A DNA stretch of 64,000 nucleotides from CAZAPG01 sp964486935 (lineage in GTDB: Bacteria > Chloroflexota > Anaerolineae > 4572-78 > J111): NCBI GenBank assembly GCA_964486935.1, contig CAZAPG010000009.1, positions 112,211 to 176,210 on the forward strand. Direction: 5' to 3'. This document shows positions 16,283-23,900 of the stretch, piece by piece. The notes beneath the pieces are model-generated. The model was given only the letters and a program-made list of their open reading frames with translations. It did no database searches and was not told where the DNA came from. The position numbers were made by a program, and so were the translations under genes. Positions within the stretch are counted from its first letter, which is position 1; every line of letters begins with the position of its first letter.

Positions 16283-17338
16283 CTAAATTTTGGCTTCAAC
16301 CCGGAACATTTCTGCCGCAACCGCACTCCGATTATCAACGGGAGATGTTTTTTGCCCCCACTGTACCAGGGCGCTGGCCCAGGTGAGGCCGGCCCCAAAG
16401 CTGACCAGGGCAATTTTATCGTTGGGCTGGATGCGCTCTGCTTCAAGGGCCTCAACCAGGGCAATGGGGATAGAGGCCGCCGAGGTGTTGCCGTATTTGT
16501 GCAAATTCAGAAACACTTTTTGGGGGTCAATTTTAAGCGCGCGCACCGCGGCCTCGATGATGCGGGCGTTGGCCTGATGGGGAATGAGCAAATCTATCTC
16601 ATCCAGCGAGACGCGCCCCTGCTCCAAAATGGCCCGCAGCGATTGCGGCAAAACGCGGGTGGCAAACCTGAATACCTCTCGCCCGTTCATTTGCAGGTAG
16701 TTTTGCCCGTCGTCAATCACCTGATGGCTCATCGGGTTGACTGAGCCGCCGCCCTCCAAAATCAGGTGATGCCCCTCTTCGCCGTTTGAACCCAGGTCGA
16801 AGGCCAGCAAGCCGCCCGGATTGTGGCTGGGGCTAACCACCACCGCCCCGGCCCCGTCGCCAAACAGCACGCAGGTGTTGCGGTCTGACCAGTCGAGAAA
16901 GCGGCTGATTAATTCGACGCCAATGACCAGCACATTTTTATAGGCTCCGGTTGCCACAAATTGGTGGGCCGTGACCAGCCCGTACACAAAACCGGTGCAG
17001 CCCGTCACCACGGTAAAGGCCGGGCAGGCAGCCCCCAGCATAGCCTGCACCGTGCTGGATACAGCCGGCACAAAGTAGTCGGGCGACGAGGATGAAACGA
17101 TAATCAAATCCAGATTGGCGGGGGTGAGGTTGGCTACGGCCAGCGCCCGCTGCGCGGCGGCAACGGCCATGGTGGCGGTGGTTTCATTTTCGGCGGCAAT
17201 GCGTCGCTCGGCAATGCCGGTGCGCTGCATAATCCACTCGTGGCTGGTATCGACCATCTTTTCCAGGTCGTGATTGGTCAGCACTTTTTCGGGGACATAC
17301 TTGCCCCAGCCGCTAATTTGGCTATAGATTTTGGACAC
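16283..17338 (-). CDS. fabH: beta-ketoacyl-ACP synthase III
   Basis: 351 residues. Initiates fatty-acid synthesis by condensing acyl-CoA with malonyl-ACP. The catalytic triad is complete: C114 in VTGCTGFVYGL, H254 in IPHQANARII, N284 in KYGNTSAAS. The N-terminal SGWGKYVPEKVLTN and RTGIAERRIA segments are canonical. It is last in a minus-strand run: ECF sigma factor, DegV, single-TM protein, fabH, with only 3 bp to the gene in front. The acyl-CoA primer preference is not readable. Confidence 0.93.
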   Translation of the reverse strand: MSKIYSQISGWGKYVPEKVLTNHDLEKMVDTSHEWIMQRTGIAERRIAAENETTATMAVAAAQRALAVANLTPANLDLIIVSSSSPDYFVPAVSSTVQAMLGAACPAFTVVTGCTGFVYGLVTAHQFVATGAYKNVLVIGVELISRFLDWSDRNTCVLFGDGAGAVVVSPSHNPGGLLAFDLGSNGEEGHHLILEGGGSVNPMSHQVIDDGQNYLQMNGREVFRFATRVLPQSLRAILEQGRVSLDEIDLLIPHQANARIIEAAVRALKIDPQKVFLNLHKYGNTSAASIPIALVEALEAERIQPNDKIALVSFGAGLTWASALVQWGQKTSPVDNRSAVAAEMFRVEAKI

Positions 17339-17341
17339 GCT

Positions 17342-17704
17342 TTATCTCCTCAGGTTGATTCCCCGGCGCTTCATAGCAATCAGGACTACCGCCAGCGAGA
17401 TAATAAAGGTGGTGGTCACAATGAGAATAAACAGGTCTCGGCCGGGATTGGGCGGGGTGTAACCTTCTAGCTGGCGCTGTTGGGCGGTGTTGAGCAACTC
17501 CCGTTTGAGGTCTCGCTCAAATTTGTTGGCCGGGCTGATAGGCTTAAGGGTTGACTCTACCCGTTCGGCCATATTGAGCAGAGGTCCTAACTCATCATCC
17601 GGTTCTGGCGGCAACAAGTCCAGATAATCTTTGCTTTTGGCCTTACCCTTAACCAGCTGGTCGGCGTGGGCGGCTAAAATTTCTTTGAGAAGTTTTCTGT
17701 CCAC
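17342..17704 (-). CDS. single-TM protein, possible anti-sigma partner
   Basis: 120 residues: a charged helical N-terminal domain of about 85 residues (LLKEILAAHADQLVKGKAKS, then AERVESTLKPISPANKF), one transmembrane helix at about 91-111 (FILIVTTTFIISLAVVLIA), and a basic tail (MKRRGINLRR). There is no zinc-binding HxxxCxxC anti-sigma motif. Its size, topology and position two genes after an ECF sigma factor fit a regulator or membrane partner of that sigma factor, but this is inference from context. Family not recognised. Confidence 0.6.
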   Translation of the reverse strand: MDRKLLKEILAAHADQLVKGKAKSKDYLDLLPPEPDDELGPLLNMAERVESTLKPISPANKFERDLKRELLNTAQQRQLEGYTPPNPGRDLFILIVTTTFIISLAVVLIAMKRRGINLRR

Positions 17705-17722
17705 GACAACTTACTCCTTTAA

Positions 17723-18565
17723 CTACTCTGCCGGATAGGTGGCAAAGCCGATAGCGCCGGGGCCAAAGTGAACCGCCAGCGACAGGGCCAGGTCGGCGAT
17801 GAAGGCGTCCCGGCAATTCAGGCGGCGGCTGGCCTGGGCCAGCAGGGCCTCGGCCTGGGGCTGGTCGAGGGCGTGAGCGACGGCCAGATGCACCGGCGCA
17901 TCGCCAATGGTTTCCTGGGCCAGGGCGAGCATGCGCTCCAGCCCCTTGTTCCAGCCCCGCGCCCGCTCCAGCGGCACCAGCGCCCCTTCGCTGACGCTCA
18001 CAATCGGCTTAACGTTTAGCAGAGAGGCCAGCGTCTCGCGCAGGCGTCCCACCCGGCCACTCATGCGGGCGTAGCGCAAGTCTTTGAGCATAATGAAAAC
18101 ATTAATTTGCGAGCGCCGGGCCTCCAGCCGGGGCACAATTTCCTGTATGGTCAGGCCGGCCTCAACAAGCTGGGCGGCTTCTCTAACCAGCAGGCCCAAC
18201 CCCACCGAACCGGTCAGGCTATCCAGCACGGTAATTTTAACGTTATCCCCCAGTTGATTGGCGGCCAGGGTGGCGGTTTGCCAGGTTCCACTTAATTTGC
18301 TGGTCACGTGAATGGATAAAATTTCGCTGCCGCCGGCGGATAATTGCCGGTAAAGTTCCTGAAACTCTCCCACCGATGGCTGCGAGGTGGTGGGCAACTG
18401 GCCTTCGCTGTTGATGCGCTGGTAAAAGGTTGGCGGGTCGATGGTTTGGCCCTCTTTGAAGCTTTCCTGCCCAAATTGAATATTGACCGGAATAGGGGTG
18501 ATATTGTAGCGGTCAAACCAGTTGGCCGGTAAATCGCAGGTGGTGTCGGTAACAATTTTAATCAC
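17723..18565 (-). CDS. DegV family (fatty-acid-binding, FakB-like) protein
   Basis: 280 residues. The N terminus IKIVTDTTCDLPANWFDRYNI and the segments EGQTIDPPTFYQRI, LPTTSQPSVGEF (with the conserved T-S-Q-P-S fatty-acid carboxylate loop) and IHVTSKLSGTWQTA are diagnostic. DegV/FakB proteins bind a fatty acid for phosphorylation by FakA; no fakA is in the window. It starts with GTG inside the end of the sigma factor gene (8 bp overlap), so the two are coupled, and is followed by a TM protein and fabH. Context suggests fatty-acid handling. Confidence 0.9.
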   Translation of the reverse strand: MIKIVTDTTCDLPANWFDRYNITPIPVNIQFGQESFKEGQTIDPPTFYQRINSEGQLPTTSQPSVGEFQELYRQLSAGGSEILSIHVTSKLSGTWQTATLAANQLGDNVKITVLDSLTGSVGLGLLVREAAQLVEAGLTIQEIVPRLEARRSQINVFIMLKDLRYARMSGRVGRLRETLASLLNVKPIVSVSEGALVPLERARGWNKGLERMLALAQETIGDAPVHLAVAHALDQPQAEALLAQASRRLNCRDAFIADLALSLAVHFGPGAIGFATYPAE

Positions 18566-19142
18566 GCGAGTTGTTTTTGTCCTCGATACTTGTGACCAGA
18601 TTTTCGTGGTCGGCCAGTAACTCTTTTAATGAAACCAGGGTGCGGTGATACAGCGATTTGATAGCGCCTTCGCTGCGGCCCATCACCTGGCCAATTTCGG
18701 CGTTTGACATGCGCTCAACAAATTTAAGGGTGAGCAGTTCTTGCCGTTCCGGCGGCAAATGCTTGATGGCCTCCAGCAACAGTTCGCGCTCGTTGCTGCG
18801 TTCGGCGGCTTGCTGGGGGTTTTCATCCTTTTTTTTGCTGGGCAGAGACACTTGCTCCAGGGCCACCATTTTGCGGCGCTTGCGGTCTCGGTGCCAGTTG
18901 GCTACCAGATTGTGGGCAATACGGTATAGCCAGGCAGCAAAGGGAACTCCCTTATTGTTGTAGTTGGGAATATGGTTTAAGGCGCGGTGAAATACTTTGG
19001 CCGTCAAATCTTCGGCCTCTTGTTGGTTGCCAATGCGATAGTAGACGTAGTTGTAAATTTTTTCCACGTACAGTTCGTACAGTTTTCCAAAAGCTTCAGG
19101 GTCGGTTTTGGCTTGTTCTACCAGTTGCTCTTCGTCGCTCAT
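18558..19142 (-). CDS. ECF-type sigma-70 family RNA polymerase sigma factor
   Basis: About 194 residues from the ATG at 19142. Region 2 spans residues about 15-90 with AFGKLYELYVEKIYNYVYYR, EAEDLTAKVFHRAL and PFAAWLYRIAHNLVANWHRD. Region 4 spans about 125-178 with LPPERQELLTLKFVERMSNAEIGQVMGRSEGAIKSLYHRTL, a clear helix-turn-helix. A variable linker with many Lys and Gln separates them. A longer reading frame upstream to 19241 lacks family similarity. The gene overlaps the start of the DegV gene. Target promoters are unknown. Confidence 0.9.
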   Translation of the reverse strand: MSDEEQLVEQAKTDPEAFGKLYELYVEKIYNYVYYRIGNQQEAEDLTAKVFHRALNHIPNYNNKGVPFAAWLYRIAHNLVANWHRDRKRRKMVALEQVSLPSKKKDENPQQAAERSNERELLLEAIKHLPPERQELLTLKFVERMSNAEIGQVMGRSEGAIKSLYHRTLVSLKELLADHENLVTSIEDKNNSRD

Positions 19143-19275
19143 ACCTGTTAGCCGTGAAAAAAAAGAGCGCCAAACGGTGAGCGGCGTCAGGCCAGCATCT
19201 CTTCCTGACGTATTAACACCGCCGGGCGCAAATGGTTGCAAACGTGGGTTGTCAGCGCAATGGTTTTGGCCAGGG

Positions 19276-19974
19276 TTAGGCCTGGCGCAGCCTCATGATG
19301 GCGTCGTTCAAAAAGGCCGATAGTTTGGTAATGCTTTCATCGCTCAATTCGGCCAGTTGGGTTTGAAAACGCTGGGTGTGGGTCATCAACTTTTCGGTCA
19401 TTGTTTTGTCGTCGCTATCGCTGGTAAGGCTGGAACCCAGGCTCAACCCGGCCAGCGCGGCCAACCCAACCTGCCCCCTGGTATTTAACGACTCAATCGC
19501 CGGGGTGATATTATGACTTTTAAAGCGGCTAATATTTAACAGAAGCACCGAAATCATTTCGGCGCAGTAGGTCAGCGGGGTTTTGGTATCGGGTAAATTA
19601 GAAAGGGCATCGCGCAGCGCATCGGCGGTGTTGGTTTGCCGGGCTTCTTCCAAACGCTGCAAAATGCGCTCTTTCACCCGCTGCCAGTCGGAATTGTAGC
19701 GCATCTCCTCACGCAATTGGGTTAAAAATTGCGCCGCCTTGTGCGTGGGATAAAATACCACCTGAGAGCGGCCAGGGCCGGCCTGGTCATCGCTGAGTAC
19801 ATAATCAGAGGCGGCTACCCCCTTTTCTTCCAACACTTTTAACATATCGTAGGCTGAAAATTTGTTGACGCCTAACTTGTCGGCCACCACCGAATAATGG
19901 ACGGGGCCTTTGACTTCATTGTATAATTCAAACAGTTTATCCAAAAAGGCTTGCTGTCTAGGAGTCAGTTTCAC
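19276..19974 (-). CDS. winged-helix DNA-binding protein, divergent from fabF
   Basis: 232 residues from a GTG at 19974, which is 7 bp behind GGGAGG and 45 nt behind a consensus promoter. An upstream in-frame start at 20019 would coincide with the transcription start, so it is rejected. Residues 1-65 (KLTPRQQAFLDKLFELYNEV, then VHYSVVADKLGVNKFSAYDMLKVLEEKG) form a winged helix like those of LexA/MarR-type regulators. The rest is helical: WQRVKERILQRLEEAR, an Ala/Gly-rich LAALAGLSLGSSL segment and a C-terminal helix. It faces fabF across a 244 bp intergenic space with a GC-rich inverted repeat (20104-20126). A role as lipid-synthesis regulator is inferred from that position only. Confidence 0.7.
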   Translation of the reverse strand: MKLTPRQQAFLDKLFELYNEVKGPVHYSVVADKLGVNKFSAYDMLKVLEEKGVAASDYVLSDDQAGPGRSQVVFYPTHKAAQFLTQLREEMRYNSDWQRVKERILQRLEEARQTNTADALRDALSNLPDTKTPLTYCAEMISVLLLNISRFKSHNITPAIESLNTRGQVGLAALAGLSLGSSLTSDSDDKTMTEKLMTHTQRFQTQLAELSDESITKLSAFLNDAIMRLRQA

Positions 19975-20025
19975 GGAGACCCTCCCTATAAGTAGGAACA
20001 AACCAAAAAACCCAAACAAACACCG

Positions 20026-20054
20026 ATTTTACCCGTAACTTTGGGGCTTGTCAA
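20026..20054 (-). promoter_or_regulatory. consensus promoter of the winged-helix gene
   Basis: Minus strand: TTGACA (20054-20049), 17 bp, TAAAAT (20031-20026). Confidence 0.75.
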
Positions 20055-20103
20055 TTAGTGTTTAAAATGTTTTGACCAAACCGGCAATTCACCAATTATT
20101 AGA

Positions 20104-20126
20104 AACCCTCGCCGCTTGGCGGGGTT
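20104..20126. promoter_or_regulatory. inverted repeat between divergent regulator and fabF, possible operator
   Basis: AACCC-T-CGCC pairs with GGCG-GGGTT across a GCTT loop, one bulged base. It lies between the two divergent promoters. No T-run follows, so a protein-binding site is more likely than a terminator. Confidence 0.4.
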
Positions 20127-20162
20127 AATATAATTGCCATTTGGGTTATTCTGTGGCAAGCT

Positions 20163-20189
20163 TTGATGTTGCGCTATTTTGGCTATAAT
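20163..20189 (+). promoter_or_regulatory. promoter of fabF
   Basis: Perfect TATAAT at 20184-20189; the -35 is weak (TTGATG at 20163-20168, 15 bp spacer). The start codon follows at 20218 with AGGAGGA in front. Confidence 0.5.
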
Positions 20190-20217
20190 TCTATAAGAAC
20201 CTGGTTAGGAGGAGCTG

Positions 20218-21483
20218 ATGTCTTTTAACGCAAATGGAAACCGCCGCCGCGTTGTCGTGACCGGTATGGGGGCGGTTAGCGCCTTGGGTAATAATTTGGA
20301 ATCGACCTGGGCCGGCATGATGAGCAGCGAGTGCGGGGTTGAAACCATTACCCAATTTGATACTACCGATTTTCCTTGCACGGTGGCGGCCTTTGTAAAA
20401 GATTTTGACCCGCTGGCGTATATGGACAGGCGCGACGCGCGCCGCATGTCGCCCTTTTTGCAATTTGCCGTGGCCGCCGCCGAGCAAGCCATTGCCCAGG
20501 CCGGCCTTGATTTTAGCCGAGAGGAGCCTACCCGCCTTGGGGTTGAAATTGGCACGGCCATTGGCGGGGCCGATGTGGTAGAAAATCAACGCCTGATTTT
20601 AGAGCAGCAGGGCGCTAGAAAGGTTAACCCCACCACCATCCCGGCCTTGCTGGTCAACATGCCCGGCTGCTTTATTTCTATCAGACATGGCTTAATGGGG
20701 CCGGTCAATGCTTCGGTATCGGCCTGCGCCACCGGGGTGGCCGGCATTGGCGAGGGTATGCGCCGCATCATCTGGGGCGATGCCGACGTGATGCTGGTGG
20801 GCGGCACAGAAAGCGCCATTACCCCGCTGGTGGTCAGCGCCTTTGGCCGGTTGACAGCCCTCTCCAAACGTAACGACACCCCCAAAAAGTCGATTACCCC
20901 GTTTGATGCCAACCGCGACGGCACCGTCATTGGCGAAGGCGCGGCGGTTATGGCGCTCGAATTGCTGGAGCACGCCCAGGCGCGCGGGGCCAAAATTCTG
21001 GCCGAGGTTAAAGGTTACTCGCTCACCAGCGATGCGTTCCATATCTCCTCGCCGCGCGAAGATGGCGACGGCGCCGCCCGCGCCATGCGTAATGCCATTG
21101 CCGATGCCGGCCTCAAGCCGGAAGATATTGATTACATTGGCGCGCACGGCACCGGCACGCAAATGAACGACTCCATTGAAACCAAAGCTATCAAGCGCGC
21201 CCTTGGCGAGTCTGCCTACGATGTGGCGGTTAGCTCCATCAAGAGCATGGTCGGGCACACCCTGGGCGCTGCCGGCGCGCTATCGGCGGTGGCGGCGGTT
21301 AAGGCCATGCAAGAGGGGTATATTCCGCCCACCATTAATTTAGAAACCCCCGACCCCGATTGCGACCTGGACTATGTGCCCAACCGTCCGCGCCGGGCGC
21401 AGATAAACGTGGCCATGGTCAACGGTTTTGGCTTTGGGGGTCAAAATGCCTGCGTTGTTTTAGAAAAATGGAACGGACAATAA
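20218..21483 (+). CDS. fabF: beta-ketoacyl-ACP synthase II
   Basis: 421 residues, elongating condensing enzyme of fatty-acid synthesis. The triad is complete: C170 in SVSACATGVAG, H310 in GAHGTGTQMND, H347 in MVGHTLGAAGA, with the conserved lysine in SSIKSMVGH. The N-terminal RRRVVVTGMGAVSALG and C-terminal NGFGFGGQNACVV motifs are standard. A Shine-Dalgarno AGGAGGA precedes the ATG. It is a single gene under its own promoter, divergent from a winged-helix protein; acyl carrier protein and other fab genes are not adjacent. Confidence 0.95.
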   Translation: MSFNANGNRRRVVVTGMGAVSALGNNLESTWAGMMSSECGVETITQFDTTDFPCTVAAFVKDFDPLAYMDRRDARRMSPFLQFAVAAAEQAIAQAGLDFSREEPTRLGVEIGTAIGGADVVENQRLILEQQGARKVNPTTIPALLVNMPGCFISIRHGLMGPVNASVSACATGVAGIGEGMRRIIWGDADVMLVGGTESAITPLVVSAFGRLTALSKRNDTPKKSITPFDANRDGTVIGEGAAVMALELLEHAQARGAKILAEVKGYSLTSDAFHISSPREDGDGAARAMRNAIADAGLKPEDIDYIGAHGTGTQMNDSIETKAIKRALGESAYDVAVSSIKSMVGHTLGAAGALSAVAAVKAMQEGYIPPTINLETPDPDCDLDYVPNRPRRAQINVAMVNGFGFGGQNACVVLEKWNGQ

Positions 21484-21523
21484 TCCGCTGACTCGATTTG
21501 GCGGTAGGGAAGGATGGAAACCG

Positions 21524-22087
21524 ATGGTTGCCTCCCATATGGCAGAAGAGCAAAAAATCATCACCGGCAAAGAACTACTGGAGATGGGCGATATTGGCCA
21601 GTGCGAACTGGTTGAGGGGAGAATTGTGCCAATGAGTCCGGCGGGAAATTTGCGCGGGATGGTTGAAAGTATATTTAATTACCACCTTCGTAGATTTGTG
21701 GAAAGAGATAATTTGGGCAAGGTTCAAGTAGGAGAAGTGGGCATTTACACCCGGCGCAACCCCGATACGATTCGCGGTGCGGATGTGTTGTTCATTTCTA
21801 ACGAAAATTATGCCCGGCAGGAGTCAGCCGGCTTTTTAACGGTTGCCCCGAATTTGGTGGTCGAGATTTTATCTCCCAATGACCGCTGGAGCGAAGTGAT
21901 GGAGAAGTTGCGGGAGTATTTTGAAATTGGGGTGCGGCTGGTGTGGGTGGCTGACCCGCAATCTCGTAGCGTGTTTGCCTACCGTTCTCTCACCGATGTG
22001 CGGGAGTTTACCGAGCAAGATGATTTGCCGGGCGACGATGTGCTGCCGGGTTTTTCAATAAAAGTATCGGAGTTATTTAAGCTATAG
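21524..22087 (+). CDS. Uma2 family (DUF820) PD-(D/E)XK nuclease-like protein
   Basis: 187 residues. Uma2 proteins carry a restriction-endonuclease fold and are abundant in Cyanobacteria and Chloroflexota; their biological role is not established. Seen here: ELVEGRIVPMSP (conserved glutamate), IRGADVLFIS (active-site Asp in D-V), NLVVEILSPNDRWSEVMEKL (E-x-L and the lysine), and YFEIGVRLVWVADPQSRSV. The nuclease core therefore looks intact. Start: ATG at 21524, 5 codons before a second ATG; a GGAAGGATGG site lies in front. It is followed 11 bp later by an M48 peptidase gene. Confidence 0.88.
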   Translation: MVASHMAEEQKIITGKELLEMGDIGQCELVEGRIVPMSPAGNLRGMVESIFNYHLRRFVERDNLGKVQVGEVGIYTRRNPDTIRGADVLFISNENYARQESAGFLTVAPNLVVEILSPNDRWSEVMEKLREYFEIGVRLVWVADPQSRSVFAYRSLTDVREFTEQDDLPGDDVLPGFSIKVSELFKL

Positions 22088-22098
22088 GGGATTAACTG

Positions 22099-23181
22099 AT
22101 GAAATCTGTAGACCACTTGCAAGAATTTCCGGGCCTTAGCCCGGCGGCCTTTCAGCACCCGCACGACGTGCAGGCCACCAAAAATTTGCAGCGCGTGCCG
22201 CTGCTGTCGCCGCTGCTAAAAATTGTCTCCAGCGCGGTCTTTGAAAAGCAGATGCGGCTGGCTAACATTTCCGGCTCGGTGCGGCTGGGGCCAAATCAGG
22301 GCAAGAGCCTGTACCAAAAATTTGAAAAGGCCGCCGCCATTTTAGACCTGCCCAAACTGCCCGAAATTTATGTGAGAAACCAGTACATTGTCAACGCCTA
22401 CGCCTTTGGATTGGAGAATTATCAAATTACGCTCTTCTCCGGGCTGGTTGACTCTTTGACCGAAGAGGAGTTGTTTGCCGTTATCGGCCACGAGCTGGGC
22501 CACGTAAAATGCGAGCACATGCTTTACAAAACCATTGTGTTTGTGCTGCGCACCTTTGGCCTGGAATATTTCAAACGGCTGCTGCCCGCCGGCACCGAAG
22601 CCCTGGTGCTGCTGCCGCTGCAACTGGCAATTTTGCATTGGGAGCGCATGGCCGAACTTTCTTGCGACCGGGCCGCGCTGCTGGTGGTTCAGGATGAGCA
22701 GGTGGTGGCCAGCGCGCTCAGTAAACTGGCCGGCGGCTCGCAAAAGTTGCTGCCGGAAATCAACCTGGATGAGATGCTCAAACAGGCCCAGGAGTACGAC
22801 GATACCGAAACCGGCCTGATTGAGCAAATTATCAAAGTGAATATGATGCTGGCCCAAACCCATCCCTTCCCCACAGTGCGCGTTAAAGAAATTATGCAGT
22901 GGGCCGAATCTGACCAGTACCGCTATATCTTAAACGGCGATTACGCGCGCGCCAACGGCTCGCCGGATTTGGGCGTTACAGAGCCGGTGTCGCAGGTGTG
23001 CCCCAACTGCAAAAATTTGGCCAGTCCGGCGGCTAAAGTATGCCTCTCTTGCGGCAATATGTTGCACCGCGAGCGACTGGTGTGCATCAATTGCGGGGTA
23101 AAGGTGTTTGATAGCTGGCAAACCTGCCCCGGCTGCGGCAGTCAATTAAAAACATCCACGCAAAAGGCTGCCTCGGCATAA
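22099..23181 (+). CDS. M48 family metallopeptidase with C-terminal zinc ribbons
   Basis: 360 residues. Core of the HtpX/Ste24 metallopeptidase family: HELGH with H121, E122 and H125 in AVIGHELGHVKCEH, and the downstream metal Glu in WERMAELSCDRAALL (E-x3-D). It has at most a weak membrane segment (LPLQLAILHW), unlike HtpX with four TM helices. Residues 301-346 hold two zinc ribbons, C301/C304/C315/C318 and C329/C332/C343/C346 (CPNC, CLSC, CINC, CPGC), each of the rubredoxin-knuckle type. M48 core plus double ribbon is an unusual arrangement that suggests binding to a partner or nucleic acid. It follows the Uma2 gene closely. Confidence 0.85.
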   Translation: MKSVDHLQEFPGLSPAAFQHPHDVQATKNLQRVPLLSPLLKIVSSAVFEKQMRLANISGSVRLGPNQGKSLYQKFEKAAAILDLPKLPEIYVRNQYIVNAYAFGLENYQITLFSGLVDSLTEEELFAVIGHELGHVKCEHMLYKTIVFVLRTFGLEYFKRLLPAGTEALVLLPLQLAILHWERMAELSCDRAALLVVQDEQVVASALSKLAGGSQKLLPEINLDEMLKQAQEYDDTETGLIEQIIKVNMMLAQTHPFPTVRVKEIMQWAESDQYRYILNGDYARANGSPDLGVTEPVSQVCPNCKNLASPAAKVCLSCGNMLHRERLVCINCGVKVFDSWQTCPGCGSQLKTSTQKAASA

Positions 23182-23273
23182 TTACATTTTGACAATTTGA
23201 CCCGGAAAAATTTAAGCAAAGTCGCCGGTTTGGTGGGTCAGGCTGGCGATTTTGTATTTATCAGGAGAATGTT

Positions 23274-23894
23274 ATGGACCCCAGATGGCTTGAATGGGCC
23301 AAACGGCTACAGGCTGTGGCCCAAAATGGCTTAACCTTTGCCCAGAATCCGTTTGATGTGGAGCGTTACCGGGCCGTGCGCCAGATTGCGGCAGAAATGA
23401 TGACCGCCAATACCGCCGTTGAGGCGGGCCAGGTAGCGCAGTTTTTTGCCACGGAAAGCGGCTACGCCACGCCCAAAGTAGATGTGCGGGCGGCCATTTT
23501 TAAGGATGACGCCATTTTGCTGGTCAAAGAAAAGGTGGATGGCGGCTGGACGCTGCCCGGCGGCTGGGCCGACGTGTGCGAGTCGCCCGGCGAAAATATT
23601 GTGCGCGAGGTGTACGAGGAATCCGGGTTTAATATTCGCGTGGTGAAGCTGGCCGCCGTTTTTGACCGCAGCAAACACCCGCACGCGCCCCCCTTTCCCT
23701 TCCATGTGTACAAGTTCTTTTTTGTGGGTGAGTTGATTGACGGCGTGGCTACCCCCAGCGTCGAGACCGAAGCCGTGGCTTTTTTCAGGCAAAATGAGCT
23801 GCCGCCGCTTTCCATCTCCAGGGTGACGCCGGCCCAGATTGAGCAGATGTTTCAACATTACCGGCAGCCTGAACTGCCAACCCACTTTGATTGA
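23274..23894 (+). CDS. Nudix hydrolase with N-terminal Nudix_N_2-like domain
   Basis: 206 residues. An N-terminal helical part of about 60 residues (DPRWLEWAKRLQAVAQNGL, NPFDVERYRAVRQIAAEM) is of the type that precedes the catalytic domain in the ADP-ribose/CDP-choline pyrophosphatase-like branch. The Nudix box runs from G97 to F119 with E103, R111, E112, E115 and E116 all in place. It hydrolyses a nucleoside diphosphate linked to another group; substrate not readable. A CAGGAGAA site precedes the ATG. It ends 6 bp from the end of a convergent glycosyltransferase gene. Confidence 0.9.
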   Translation: MDPRWLEWAKRLQAVAQNGLTFAQNPFDVERYRAVRQIAAEMMTANTAVEAGQVAQFFATESGYATPKVDVRAAIFKDDAILLVKEKVDGGWTLPGGWADVCESPGENIVREVYEESGFNIRVVKLAAVFDRSKHPHAPPFPFHVYKFFFVGELIDGVATPSVETEAVAFFRQNELPPLSISRVTPAQIEQMFQHYRQPELPTHFD

Positions 23895-23900
23895 GGCCGG

